64,000 bases of DNA from Enoplolaimus lenunculus (Eukaryota; Nematoda; Enoplea; Enoplida; Thoracostomopsidae), in the NCBI GenBank assembly GCA_030248215.1, contig JASANG010001975.1, positions 1 to 64,000 of the forward strand, given 5' to 3'. The position numbers and the translations under genes are program-made. The stretch's first letter is position 1, and every line of letters begins with the position of its first letter. The notes under the pieces were generated by a model. It saw only the letters and a list, made by a program, of their open reading frames with translations, did not search any database and was not told the origin of the DNA. Shown here piece after piece: positions 1-13,300 of the stretch.

Positions 1-544
1 CATATTTGAACCGCAGTTGAAACTGCTATTCAAGTCAACTACTAATTGAACTGGACCAATCGGCTGTTATATGTATATACAGCACCTATTCAGTTGTAGG
101 CAACTCGCTAATAAATTGCCAATGTCCAATGTGCAATATCTGCACAGCACAGAATCAGTAAAATTAGGATACTGGCAAGATCAGGGTCGTATTTAAACGA
201 ACCCCAAGGTCACTATGATTTCAAGTATTGAACCAGATACATTCGTATCATGTACAATCAGGTTACCAGGTTCGCTATTTTTGGTAACATAGCGATACTG
301 GTACCCTAATTTTACGTTCAACATTAGTAACGAATTGAGTTGAACGATGATTGGTGTTTACATTTAGAAAATATTACACTCTCTTATCACGGGGCAGTTG
401 CGAACAGGCGAGTTGAGCGTAGTTGAACCGCAAGTTAACTAGAATCACTAGTAAAATGAACGGTGGTCATTTCAGTTGTACGTTCGACTATCTTTTTGTT
501 TAAAATATTTTTTTTTGCGCCACTTAGCGTTTTTTTACTTTACC

Positions 545-555
545 CACAATTTTTT

Positions 556-640
<85 letters not shown>
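545..640. repeat. poly-T tract
   Basis: Almost uninterrupted run of about 95 T found only in the left arm. The right arm has no matching homopolymer, so it is either a late insertion or a low-quality consensus patch. Its phenylalanine-only open frames are meaningless. Confidence 0.9.
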
Positions 641-644
<4 letters not shown>

Positions 645-769
645 AAAAACCATCTAAATTTTTAGATAATCTTCCCAAAGCTGAACTAAACCACGCCCAA
701 TTTTTTCATCGTTTTATTTGGCCCCACAGCGTTTTAGAAAAAAAACAGATTCATATCTCGATATTAAAG

Positions 770-1250
770 CTGTAACGCCCCACATACGTGCTTTGGACAG
801 CGTTTCAACAGATTCATATCTAGATATTAAAGCTGTAACGCCCCACATACGTATTTTGGACAGCGTTTCAACAGATTCATATCTAGATATTAAAGCTGTA
901 ACGCCCCACATACGTATTTTGGACAGCGTTTTCAACAGATTCATATCTGCATCGTAAAGCTGTAAGCCACCACATACGTATTTTGAACAGCGTTTCAACG
1001 GATTCATATCTTTTTACATATTAAAGCTGTTAGCGCCCCACATACGTATTTTGGACAGCGTTTCAACAGATTCATATCTACATATTAAAGCAACGCCCCA
1101 CATACGTATTTTGGACAGCGTTTCAACAGATTCATATCTACATATTAAAGCTGTGTAACGCCCCACATACGTATTTTGGACAGCGGTTCAACAAATTCAT
1201 ATCTATAAATTAAATTTGGAAACGCCCCACATAAATCATTTGGAAGGTGT
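770..1250 (-). repeat. 63-bp tandem repeat, left arm copy
   Basis: About eight units with CACATACGT spaced mostly 63 bp apart (781, 844, 907 and onward). Units contain GGACAGCGTTTCAAC and AGATTCATATCT. As 63 is a multiple of three, the array stays open in several frames on both strands and gives a repetitive 21-residue pseudo-peptide. No splice context or start supports a protein. Confidence 0.9.
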
Positions 1251-4240
1251 TTCAACAGATTTTTTTACGTTATGTATGCACATTTAGACTGTAAGTATGC
1301 ATAAAAATGTTATAGAATACCAGTCGTTTCTGATGTGTTTTTGTCTGCAAAGCATTTCAGCTTTTCAAAAAACATTTTTTAATTTTCGTGCCTTATGAAT
1401 ACGAGGAGCCAGGCAACAATTTTAGCTTTTGGCCACAGAAGCCTTAGTGCATTTGCACATTTGTGCAACTACGTGTACTCATACAGTATGTTTGAAAGTT
1501 GGAAAAAGTTACAGTAGACGGACTGTCGGATACAGCTGTTTATGTTGCTGATTACAAAAAAAGGTTCAGCTTCAAAAACACGAGAGTACTATTTGCACGG
1601 TCAGGCAATTTTATTTCCAATGTTCCAAAGTCTCCGGTATAGCGTTCAACTCAGTATCGCTATCGACTTTACAGTATCAGTCAAATGATTTCACATCACT
1701 TACAAACTCCGGGTGATGGGTGTCATTGTAACAGGGACTGTGTCTCACACCTAAAATTTGTATATGGATCTCAAAGGTTATATATTCTAAAGCCTGTTTC
1801 AATTGCAATATTTGAGCAACAACTTCGATAACATATATATCCTTTTGACCTTGTATATATTGTGCCTGACATCCAAAATAAATTTTTACCGGAAACAAAT
1901 GTAACCAGATATAATATACGCTCCTCCTGACATCTAAAATAAATTTTTTACCGGAACCGGACGTTAACCAGATACTGCATACGCTCCTCCTGACATCCGA
2001 GAAACAAATTGTTACGAAACCAGAATAGTAACCGGATATTGCATAAAAGTACTGTGCACTTTATGCAGCATTTGAACCGCGTACATGTACGTCTACGTTT
2101 ACTGAATTAAAATTAATATTAAACTGGAGGTTTCATTTTCATTTTACATTTTTCACTACCTAACTTAAACCTAACTTGCCGGAGATGCAGTAATGCGAAA
2201 ATACCTACTATATCCACATGCAAAAAATCACATGTTTTCAGGACCCACAACCATTGATATCCCCGGTATCCAGCAGGTATTCAACGGCAATCGGATATCA
2301 ATGTTTTTTTACCGAACCGAATATTAGCGGTAGACTAGTAACACCTTATATAATGTATAGTCATGTAAAAATAAACAAAAATATATCGTACATAATGTAA
2401 CACGATATTGAATGTGATACATAGATAATAAGTCTTCAAATGAATATCAAAGGTCCAACCAACCAGGATCTCTTCCCCGTCTTGCTTCGATACGCCGAAA
2501 ATCGATTTACCAGTTGCATCTTTACGAATATTTGCCTGCGGCTCAGTCATTTCCGGCAGTTAATTTTGTTCTGCAATTTTGTAAAACTTGTGCTTCTCAT
2601 TGCGTTTATTTGTAACTTTGTTCCAATTTTGAAACCTTACAAATTGCGATTCAAAACGAGTTCCGATTCCGGTTCCGATTGCACAATCATCGAATCGGAA
2701 TTTTGACATTTTAATTTTAAGCCTACTTGTTGTGATATGTTGCACAAAAATTATGCATCATTGACTTATTAAACTGGTGTCAATCGAGTTAACTTTTACA
2801 ATAAACAATATTTAATGATTGCCAATTTGCTCATGCGACGTTTGTGTGAATTGTTGCCAGCCAACAGACACTCTGAATCGATATTATACTTGTTAATACA
2901 AATTATGCCGTATAGTCATCAATAAATTTCTAGTTCTGATTCCGATATGAATTTGTTGTTGCGATTTAGGTACAATTCAGTTCACCTTGCAATTTGCTTG
3001 GCAGGTTTACAGATAAACTTTGCAATACCTTAGAAATTATAAAAAGAACTGCATTGAGCTTTAGCTCGTCTCACTCGATTTCACCATTGGCACCCCACAT
3101 ATTCTCGTTTTGGGGTCAGCGCGCTGCGCTCCTGACAGTTCAATCGTCGACGCCGCTAACCTCTCGCAACCTGCTGTATTGGTGTTCATGTCAAATTAAA
3201 CATACAACTTCTGCACACGTCAGAACTCGAAGGGACCAAGAGATACAGATAGAGCGACGAACCAGCTGTCAATCAAAAAACCGGCACCAAGAGCGAAGCG
3301 TAAAACGGCGATAATTATCCACACTGACTCCGGATTGTGCACACCCGGATATCAGGAGAGATTTTTCTTTGGTCCCAAATAAAGAAAACCCCGTATATAA
3401 GCGACTTCTCTCGGCCGACAATCTCTTCGCTTCACTTATGTGGAGTTAGTTTTCCGCTACTATATCTCACGTGTGCGTGTGTCCCTTCAGCACATCTTTT
3501 TGCATTCAGCGACTGCCAACGGTGTAGCCACATGCAGGGGGCCAACTGTACTATCTTCACCTTCAATAAACAAAAATCAATTTCTGTCAACAACTAAACG
3601 CTCGCTGTTACTCTACAAATAGCCATCAGTCCAAAACTACCGAAATATACATAAATACGTATCACCGTTCTCCCCCAACTCAAATTCTACTTAACGCCAC
3701 ACCAAAAATACCATAGCACGCGAGCGACTAAGATAACATTTTTGTTGCCGAAAACGAGTAAAAACGCCACCGTTTTCCGCTTTAGTCTGCTCTAATGTGA
3801 CGGATCACAACTGACATAACCCTAACAGCCCGCCCCCTCTTCTTCAAATCTCCAGCCAAATACGCTTTCTGTCCAAGGTGTCCACCGTGCCTTGTCTCTG
3901 TTTAACCCAGCCAGCGTTGGCGCTGACGACTAGCATTGTTAGCTGACGGGACGCAAAGTAGAGTAATTCATTTCCAGGAGGGCTTTGACTTCCTATTTAA
4001 ATATTTGTCTATCGTGAAACGCGTCCAATTCTTAACCACGGCTACAATTCCAGCGGCTGGCTCTGAAGGCCGCCTGTGTAAAAGTGTATCTATATTATTG
4101 ACAAATTTTGGGAAAACGGGGGGGGTACTGACACGGATGCCCCTCTTCAGTCGCTCCAATTCACAGTTAAACACCCCTGATAACCAAGAAACAGCCAAAC
4201 GGTTTTGACTATTGAACCGCATACTTGGCCAATTTCAGTA
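1251..4240. other. left-arm sequence without recognised genes
   Basis: Mixed AT-rich DNA with no coding exon I can recognise. It includes near-duplicated blocks at about 1850-2060 (CTCCTGACATC with ACCGGAA motifs). Everything here has a mirrored partner at about 10430-13440, and agreement is worst at 3000-4200, where small insertions and deletions dominate. Confidence 0.6.
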
Positions 4241-4249
4241 TCACACCAT

Positions 4250-4470
4250 AATACATATATATACCTATACATGTACACAAACATACATGAATATATACAA
4301 TACCAACGTATATATAAATATATATAAATATATATTTATATATATTATTTAAATATATATTATATATGTATATATTTATATATTATTTAAATATATATAT
4401 TATATATGCATATATTTATATATATATCTATATATATATTATTTAAATATATACGTATATATATTTAAAT
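4250..4470. repeat. AT-rich block (TATATAAATA-type), left arm
   Basis: Low-complexity TATATA/TTTAAATA repeats that could form cruciforms on their own. Mirrored at about 10160-10385 in the right arm. Confidence 0.9.
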
Positions 4471-5041
4471 ATAAACATCATTTCCATATATTATGCATTT
4501 TGGTTGTAGTTATTTTTCGAAATAAAAGCCATCATTTACGTGAAATGTGATATAAAGTAAATAATAATAAGTATATGCCTATTTCTGGTATAAATTCAAC
4601 TTTTTAGACAGAGCCAAGACTTGCCTGAAGGGTTAAAACGTCCATATGACAAAGCCCGACATTACGTACATCTACGAATATTTAATTAACGTAATAATAA
4701 TAATAATAATAACGTTTGGCCAATGTAAACTAAACCGGCCTGTTCAAATAAGCCTAAGCCTGAACCTAAATCTGTGCCTAAGCATCAGGTTAAGCATAAG
4801 ACTAAACTAAGCTTAAATGTAAAATCCTTCGGCTCCCAAGCTCTAAGTCCCTCAGTCTCCATGTTTCTTATAGGACAAGTCCATTATAGTTAACACGAGT
4901 CAAATATCAAAAAAATTTGCTATCCCAGTTACTCAGATATACGTATATTATATTTTTGTACCGTTACCAAGTTAAACTAACATTGTTTACTGACGGTAGC
5001 CGCGATATATAATGCTTTTAATGAAGCCACACATTATATAT

Positions 5042-5469
5042 CAGGGTGCAACCGGAATTACAATTTACCGGAACCGGAACCGGAATTTGAAAAAATTACC
5101 GGAAACGAAACCGGAAAATAAAAAATACCTATGTTACCGAAAAATTCATTTTAATTTTCTTTTTAACAATACTATTGATGAAATAACACTAGTGAGTGAT
5201 AGGTATTCGCTATCTGTTGTATTTTACATTTTCATAATCTACGGAAGCCAAATCTACCTTCGATGGTTTATTTTCGGCGATTGTCAAGGTTTGCATAGCA
5301 TACTATACTAATGAAATCTATTTAATTTTTATCGTCATCTGTTAGTAAAATATCTTAGTTTCCACCGACCAAATTTTAATACCGGAATTTTTGAATTCCA
5401 GTAAAAATTTACCGGAACTGGAACCGGAAGGTCACAAAATGCCGGAACCGGAATTCCGGTTGCACCCTG
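5042..5469 (+). mobile_element. hAT-like MITE, CAGGGTGCAACCGG family
   Basis: Starts CAGGGTGCAACCGGAATT and ends with its reverse complement AATTCCGGTTGCACCCTG. The ends are full of GGAACCGGAA repeats. At 428 bp with no transposase it is a non-autonomous element. CAGGG termini are typical of hAT transposons, and another copy in this window has a near-perfect 8-bp target duplication; I see no duplication here. Mirrored at 9183-9610. Confidence 0.8.
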
Positions 5470-6209
5470 ATCGAGTTTCTTGGTTTAAATTTAAAATGTA
5501 CAATTTTCGGTGAATTTACTCCAATCAAAACTAAATAGGAACCCGGCCAATGAGTTCGCTTATACACACACCATTCGATCCAAGGTGAATGTACCTAAAT
5601 GACTCGCTTTTAAGCCTCTCTAAACTGGTTCAGGTTAGTCGTTTACATAAAGCAAATTAAACAAGCTACGAACTAACAACTACCATTCTTGGCTAAACCT
5701 GTATCTTCTTAACCGGGTACAGGGACTGTTGCACCTGATTCAGTATCCTCATGCACCCACAGGCCACGGCTGTTAATTATACCAAACGCGAATGATATTT
5801 CTACAACTAAGAGTTGTATGCAACTTATATACTCGCTGTTGTATGATACCAAACGTACGAACGTGCGTTACGTTTTTACCCAACCCTCGTCAGTTTCAGG
5901 GTTTCGGGGGCAGTCACCACTTGAATCCCAAAGGAAACATAGCAGTCAAAAATATAATAAACCGGCAAGATTTTAGATAAAATTGAAAATATTAGTCAAA
6001 ATATTACTGCAACATCCTTCTTATGAATAAGGGGGTCCGAACAAAAAAACGCAACGCGCGCTGGGTACATTTTTTGTGGCCAAATCAAGTTACCTCAGCA
6101 AACTTAACCAAATTGAATTCATTGATTTCCGAGCACCTTAGGCCACGTTAGCGTGCACTTGTGCTCTTCGGCTACGCTATTATCGCTACCGATCCAGGTG
6201 TTACTTCTT

Positions 6210-6437
6210 GGCTGGTATTCTCAAATGCGTGCAGCACCTATCAACAGTTACCGATACGTTTTGCCGTTTGTGAACCAATAATACGATTGATAAACTTTAA
6301 ACCTCAGTATAATTTTCACATTTAAATTATCGTTCTCATGCGCCGATTTTTACATCCGCAATTCCCTATCAGTTCGTCAGTTTGAAAACCTATCACTAAC
6401 TGGTGAAAGATGTTATACGCATTTGAGAATACGACGA
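6210..6437 (+). mobile_element. MITE with ATTCTCAAATGCGT termini, left arm
   Basis: The ends are inverted: GGTATTCTCAAATGCG at the left and CGCATTTGAGAATACG at the right, followed inward by a CACCTATC/GATAGGT motif. No coding capacity. Six further copies or relatives lie in the window, including the mirrored one at 8216-8443. Confidence 0.75.
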
Positions 6438-6584
6438 TCACTTGACTCAAATAGGCAAATGATTCAAGTAATACGCTTTGAAAACAACAATGTTTGGTGT
6501 TCGTCCCACAATTGGAAAAAATTACCACAGACGCAAATGTTTGTTAAACTTAAAAATCCTACCAATAAGAACGTTCTCACGTGC

Positions 6585-6833
6585 GTAGCCTTGATTTCAA
6601 TGGGATCCCGTAGCCTTGATTTCAATGGGATCCCGTAGCCTTGATTTCAATAGGATCCCGTAGCCTTGATTTCAATGGGATCCGGTAGCCTTGATTTCAA
6701 TAGGATCCCGTAGCCTTGATTTCAATGGGATCCCGTAGCCTTGATTTCAATGGGATCCCGTAGCCTTGATTTCAATGGGATCCCGTAGCCTTGATTTCAA
6801 TGGGATCCCGTAGCCTTGATTTCAATGGGATCC
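6585..6833 (+). repeat. 25-bp minisatellite, left arm
   Basis: About ten tandem units of GTAGCCTTGATTTCAATGGG plus ATCCC, so each unit carries a GGATCC (BamHI) site. A few units have TAGG in place of TGGG. Mirrored at 7768-8068 with roughly twelve units, one of them strongly diverged. Confidence 0.95.
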
Positions 6834-7261
6834 ACGTCATATGTTGTAGCGTTCTGCAAATTTAACATGTACTAAGCCATGTTGAAATTATCGAATCTTG
6901 CTACAACTTAAAATACCGCATGATAACGTTGTGTTTCTTGGTTTTGAAACGGGTCCACAGCTTTCATACTCCCGTCTCCTTGGCTAAACTGCTCTACAAA
7001 ACAAGCACACAACATTCTGGTCGACGCTAACCGTGGCACTACAGGACAGGTTAAACACGAAAATTAACACAATTCCCAACGGAATTAAATCGATTCGCAA
7101 TGGTGAAAGAAAAAAACAGGCCGGTTGGCCCCAGGGGCGATATTCAGAGCCCTCGTTCCCTCTTTCTCAAATTTCGATCAACCCCCAGAAAAAGTTTGAG
7201 TCCTAATTGTATATCATATGAGTTAATCCTCGTACGTACACATCCTAAATTTGTTTTGCAT

Positions 7262-7348
7262 TCCCCCTATCCTGATGTTCAGCTGGTTTTGGGACCGTAA
7301 ACAGCCAAACAACAAGCCTAAGTTTCCGCACGAGAGAGTATGACGTCA
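7262..7348. other. unpaired centre of the palindrome
   Basis: About 87 bases separate the arms. The left arm stops matching after CATCCTAAATTTGTTTTGCA and the right arm starts at TGTAAAACAAATTTAGGATG. A non-zero, non-repetitive spacer fits a biological inverted duplication somewhat better than a simple strand-switch read artefact, but does not exclude one. Confidence 0.75.
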
Positions 7349-7767
7349 TGTAAAACAAATTTAGGATGTGTACGTACGAGGATTAACTCATATGATATAC
7401 AATTAGGACTCAAACTTTTTCTGGGGTTGATCGAAATTTGAAGAAGAGGGAACGAGGGCTCGAACATCGCCTGCGCAACCGGCCTGTTTTTTTCTTTCAC
7501 CATTGCGAGTCATCTAATTCCGTTGGGAATTGTGTTAATTTTCGTGTTTAACCTGTCCTGTAGTGCCACGGTTAGCGTCGACCAGAATGTTGTGTGCTTG
7601 TTTTGTAGAGCAGTTTAGCCAAGGAGACGGGAGTATGAAAGCTGTGGACCCGTTTCAAAACCAAGAAACACAACGTTATCATGCGGTATTTTAAGTTGTA
7701 GCAAGATTCGATAATTTCAACATGGCTTAGTACATGTTAAATTTGCAGAACGCTACAACATATGACG

Positions 7768-8068
7768 TGGATCCCATTGAAATCAAGGCTACGGGATCCC
7801 ATTGAAATCAAGGCTACGGGATCCCATTGAAATCAAGGCTACGGGATCCTATTGAAATCAAGGCTACGGGATCCCATTGAAATCAAGGCTACGGGATCCT
7901 ATTGAAATCAAGGCTACGGGATCCCATTGAAATCAAGGCTACGGGATCCTATCGAAGCCGAGGTACCCAATCCTATTGAAATGAGAGGCTACGGGATCCT
8001 ATTGAAATCAAGGCTACGGGATCCCATTGAAATCAAGGCTACGAGATCCCATTGAAATCAAGGCTACG
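7768..8068 (-). repeat. 25-bp minisatellite, right arm
   Basis: Reverse-complement array of the one at 6585-6833, about twelve units with GGATCC in most. It contains one divergent unit (about 7950-7985) with no partner in the left arm, so the two arrays are not exact copies. Confidence 0.95.
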
Positions 8069-8215
8069 CACGTGAGAGCGTTCTTATTGGTAGGATTTTT
8101 AAGTTTAACAAACATTTGCGTCTGTGGTAATTTTTTCCAATTGTGGGACGAACACCAAACATTGTTGTTTTCAAAGCGTATTACTTGAATCATTTGCCTA
8201 TTTGAGTCAAGTGAT

Positions 8216-8443
8216 CGTCGTATTCTCAAATGCGTATAACATCTTTCTCCAGTTAGTGATAGGTTTTCAAACTGACGAACTGATAGGGAATTGCGGATGT
8301 AAAAATCGGCGCATGAGAACGATAATTTAAATGTGAAAATTATACTGAGGTTTAAAGTTTATCAATCGTATTATTGGTTCACAAACGGCAAAACGTATCG
8401 GTAACTGTTGATAGGTGCTGCACGCATTTGAGAATACCAGCCA
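8216..8443 (-). mobile_element. MITE with ATTCTCAAATGCGT termini, right arm
   Basis: Mirrored partner of the element at 6210-6437, almost identical, in the reverse orientation demanded by the palindrome. Confidence 0.75.
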
Positions 8444-9182
8444 AGAAGTAACACCTGGATCGGTAGCGATAATAGCGTAGCCGAAGAGCACAAGTGCACG
8501 CTAACGTGGCCTAAGGTGCTCGGAAATCAATGAATTCAATTTGGTTAAGTTTGCTGAGGTAACTTGATTTGGCCACAAAAAATGTACCCAGCGCGCGTTG
8601 CGTTTTTTTGTTCGGACCCCCTTATTCATAAGAAGGATGTTGCAGTAATATTTTTACTAATATTTTCAATTTTATCTAAAATCTTGCCGGTTTATTATAT
8701 TTTTGACTGCTATGTTTCCTTTGGGATTCAAGTGGTGACTGCCCCCGAAACCCTGAAACTGACGAGGGTTGGGTAAAAACGTAACGCACGTTCGTACGTT
8801 TGGTATCATACAACAGCGAGTATATAAGTTGCATACAACTCTTAGTTGTAGAAATATCATTCGCGTTTGGTATAATTAACAGCCGTGGCCTGTGGGTGCA
8901 TGAGGATACTGAATCAGGTGCAACAGTCCCTGTACCCGGTTAAGAAGATACAGGTTTAGCCAAGAATGGTAGTTGTTAGTTCGTAGCCTGTTTAATTTGC
9001 TTTATGTAAACGACTAACCTGAACCAGTTTAGAGAGGCTTAAAAGCGAGTCATTTAGGTACATTCACCTTGGATCGAATGGTGTGTGTATAAGCGAACTC
9101 ATTGGCCGGGTTCCTATTTAGTTTTGATTGGAGTAAATTCACCGAAAATTGTAGATTTTAAATTTAAACCAAGAAACTCGAT

Positions 9183-9610
9183 CAGGGTGCAACCGGAATT
9201 CCGGTTCCGGCATTTTGTGACCTTCCGGTTCCAGTTCCGGTAAATTTTTACTGGAATTCAAAAATTCCGGTATTAAAATTTGGTCGGTGGAAACTAAGAT
9301 ATTTTACTAACAGATGACGATAAAAATTAAATAGATTTCATTAGTATAGTATGCTATGCAAACCTTGACAATCGCCGAAAATAAACCATCGAAGGTAGAT
9401 TTGGCTTCCGTAGATTATGAAAATGTAAAATACAACAGATAGCGAATACCTATCACTCACTAGTGTTATTTCATCAATAGTATTGTTAAAAAGAAAATTA
9501 AAATGAATTTTTCGGTAACATAGGTATTTTTTATTTTCCGGTTTCGTTTCCGGTAATTTTTTCAAATTCCGGTTCCGGTTCCGGTAAATTGTAATTCCGG
9601 TTGCACCCTG
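9183..9610 (-). mobile_element. hAT-like MITE, mirrored copy in right arm
   Basis: Reverse complement of the element at 5042-5469, nearly identical and with the same CAGGGTGCAACCGG termini. Its presence at the mirrored position shows that it predates the inversion-duplication (or is part of the artefact). Confidence 0.8.
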
Positions 9611-10159
9611 ATATATAATGTGTGGCTTCATTAAAAGCATTATATATCGCGGCTACCGTCAGTAAACAATGTTAGTTTAACTTGGTAACGGTACAAAAAT
9701 ATAATATACGTATATCTGAGTAACTGGGATAGCAAATTTTTTTGATATTTGACTCGTGTTAACTATAATGGACTTGTCCTATAAGAAACATGGAGACTGA
9801 GGGACTTAGAGCTTGGGAGCCGAAGGATTTTACATTTAAGCTTAGTTTAGTCTTATGCTTAACCTGATGCTTAGGCACAGATTTAGGTTCAGGCTTAGGC
9901 TTATTTGAACAGGCCGGTTTAGTTTACATTGGCCAAACATTATTATTATTACGTTAATTAAATATTCGTAGATGTACGTAATGTCGGGCTTTGTCATATG
10001 GACGTTTTAACCCTTCAGGCAAGTCTTGGCTCTGTCTAAAAAGTTGAATTTATACCAGAAATAGGCATATACTTATTATTATTTACTTTATATCACATTT
10101 CACGTAAATGATGGCTTTTATTTCGAAAAATAACTACAACCAAAATGCATAATATAAGA

Positions 10160-10385
10160 AAATGATGTTTATATTTAAATATATATACGTATATATTTAA
10201 ATAATATATATATATAGATATATATAAATATATGCATATATAATATATATATTTAAATAATATATAAATATATACATATATAATATATATTTAAATAATA
10301 TATATAAATATATATTTATATATATTTATATATACGTTGGTATTGTATATATTCATGTATGTTTTGTGTACATGTATAGGTATAT
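10160..10385. repeat. AT-rich block, right arm
   Basis: Mirrored partner of 4250-4470: TATATA/TTTAAATA low-complexity DNA. Confidence 0.9.
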
Positions 10386-10389
10386 ATAT

Positions 10390-13300
10390 GTATTATGGTG
10401 TGATACTGAAATTGGCCAAGTATGCGGTTCAATAGTCAAAACCGTTTGGCTGTTTCTTGGTTATCATGGGTGTTAGACGTGTAGATCGGAGCGACCGAGA
10501 GGGGGCATCGTGTAGTGCCCCCCGTTTTCCCAAAATTTCTCAATAGATATAGATACTTTTACACAGGCGGCTTTAGAGCCAGCCGCTGGATTGTAGCCGT
10601 GGTTAAAAATACGACCGTTTCACGATAGACAAATATTTAAATGAAGTCAACGCCCTCCTGGAAATGAATTACTCTCTACTTTGGGTCCCGGTCAGTTATC
10701 AACGCTTAGTCGTCAGCGCCAACGCTGGCTGGGTTAAACAGAGACAAGGCAGATGTGGTACACCTTGGACAGAAACCGTATTTGCCTTGGGGTTTTGAAG
10801 AAGAGGGGGCGGGCTGTAGGGTTGTTTTCGGTTGTGATCCGTCACATTAGAGCAGACTAAGCGGAAAACGGGGGTGTTTTTACTCGTTTTTGGCAACAAA
10901 AACGTTATCTTAGTCGCTCGCGTGTATGGTGTTTTGGTGTGGGCGTCAGTAGAATTTGAGTTCGGGGGGAGAACGGTGATAATTATTTATGTATATTTCG
11001 GTTTTGGACTCGACGGCTATTTGTAGAGTAACAGCGAGCGTTTAGTTGTTGACAGAAATTGATTTTTGTTTATTGAAGGGGTGATAGTACAGTTGGCCCC
11101 TGCATGTGGCTACACCGTTGGCAGTGGCGGATCCGGAAATATCTGAAGGGACACACGCACACGTGAGATATAGTAGCGGAAAACTAACTAGCGAGATAAG
11201 TGAACGAAGAGAATTGTCGGGGCCGGAGAAGAAGTCGCTTATATACGGGTTTTTCTTATTTGGGACCAAAGAAAATCTCTCCTATATCCGGGTGTCTTAT
11301 ATCCGGGTTACACCGTATATATAGTTTTATCGCCGTTTTACGCTTGCGCTCTTGGTGCCCGGTTTTTTTGATTGACAGCTGGTTCGTCGCTGTGTATCTG
11401 CTCTCTTGGTCCCTTCGTTCTCACGTGTGCAGTAGTTGTATGTTTATTGACATGACACCACCAACAAATACGCAAAGGTTGCGAGAGAGAGTCAGCGTCG
11501 ACGATTGAACTGGAACCAGGAGCGCAGCATTGACCCTAAAACGAAGGGGCAGATATGCCTGGGGTGCCAATGGTGTAAAAATGATACGAGTGAGACGAGC
11601 TAGAAGCTGAATGCAGTTCTTTTTATAATTTCTAAGGTATTGCAAAGTTTATCTGTAATCTGCGAAGCAAATTGCAAAGGTGAACTGAATTATACCGTAA
11701 TCGCAACAACAAATTCATATCGGAATCAGAACTAGAAATTTATTTGACTATACGGATAATTTGTATTAACAAGTATAATATCGATTCAGAGTGTCTGTTG
11801 GCTGGCAACAATTCACACAAACGTCGCATGAGCAAATTGGCAATCATTACAATTGTTTATTGAAAAGTTAACTCATCGACACCAGTTTAATAAGTCAATG
11901 ATGCATAATTTTTGTGCAACATATCACAACAAGTAGGCTTAAAATTAAAATGTCAAAATTTCGATTCGATGATTGTGCAATCGGAATCGGAATCGGAACT
12001 CGTTTTGAATCGGAATTTGTATCGGAATCACAATTCCGGTTACTCTGTGCTGTGATGTGCTGTGAAAATTTTGGTTTTGATTTTGACTAATTTTCAAAAA
12101 TCGACAAACGTTTCAGAATTGCAATAAAGTTACAAATAAACGCAATGAGAAACACAAGTTTTACAACATTGCAGAACAAAATTAACTGCCGGAAATGCCT
12201 GAGCCGCAGGCAAAAATACTTCCGTAGATGTAACCGGAAATCGATTTTCGGCCGCATCAAAGCAGGACGGGGAAGAGATCCGGTTGGTTGGACCTTGATA
12301 TTCATTTGAAGTATGTATTATTTATGTATCTCATTCAATATCGTGTTACATTATTTACGGTATATTTTTGTTTATTGTTACGTATGTACGTATACATTAT
12401 GTAAGGTGTCAGCGAGTCGACTTACGGTTGTGGTCCTGAATAACATGTGATTTTTGCATGTGGATATAGTATGTATTTTCCCACGACTGCATCTCCGGGC
12501 AAGTCAAGAAGTTTAAGCTTTAGGCACCGACGTAAAATGAAATGAAACCCCCAAGTTTAATATTAATTTTAATTCAGTAAACGTATACGTACATTTACGC
12601 GGTTCAAATGCTGTATAAAGTGCACAGACTTCGATGCAATATCCGGTTAACATCCGGTTCCGGTAACAATTTGTTTCCTGGATGTCAGGAGGAGCGTATG
12701 CAGTATCTGGTTAACGCCCGGTTCCGGTAAAAATTTATTTCCTGGATGTCAGGAGGAGCGTATACTATATCTGGTTAACATCCGGTTCCGGTAAAAATTT
12801 ATTTCTTGGATGTCAGGCACAGCATATACAAGGTCAAAGGATATATATGTTATCGAAGTTGTTGCTCAAATATTGCAATTGTAACAGGCTTTAGAATATA
12901 TAACCTTTGAGATCCATATACAAATTTTAAGGGTGTGAGACACAGTCCCTGTTACAATGACACCCATCACCCGGAGTTTGTAAGTGATGTGAAATCATTT
13001 GACTGATACTGTAAAGTCGATAGCGATACTTGAGTTGAACGCTATACCGGAGACTTTGGACATTGGAAATAAAATTGCCCTGCAACTGTGCAAATAGTAC
13101 TCTCGTGCTTTGAAGCTGAACCTTTTTTTGTAATCAGCAACATAAACAGCTGTATCCCAACAGTCCGTCTACGGTAACTTTTTCCAACTTTCAAACATAC
13201 TGTACTAGTACACGTAGTTGCACAAATGTGCAAATGCACTAAGGCTTCTGTGGCCCTAAGCTAAATTGTTGCCTGGCTCCTCGTATTAATAAGGCACCAA

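Larger units (their letters stand above)
1..7261 (+). repeat. left arm of giant inverted repeat
   Basis: The first bases (CATATTTGAACCGCAGTTG) are the reverse complement of the bases ending at 14749, and the match continues inward through mirrored landmarks: the 63-bp array, the AT-rich block, the CAGGGTGCAACCGG MITE, the ATTCTCAAATG MITE and the 25-bp minisatellite. Agreement is almost base-perfect near the centre (about 6840-7260) but much poorer further out: about 3000-4250 differs by many small indels, and 500-720 is T-rich and barely alignable. The arm starts exactly at the window edge, so its true outer boundary and any target duplication cannot be seen. I found no exon in it. It is either a real foldback structure or a contig-end fold-back artefact. 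Confidence 0.9.

Noticed and set aside
463-775. Open frames rich in phenylalanine
   Set aside because: They are translations of the poly-T tract.
5012-5311. 99-codon frame (also mirrored at 9341-9640)
   Set aside because: It lies within the hAT-like MITE; repetitive ACCGGAA ends and no transposase motif.
6585-8068. CRISPR-like array (regular 25-bp repeats)
   Set aside because: There are no unique spacers, the units are directly adjacent, and the setting is clearly eukaryotic; this is a minisatellite.
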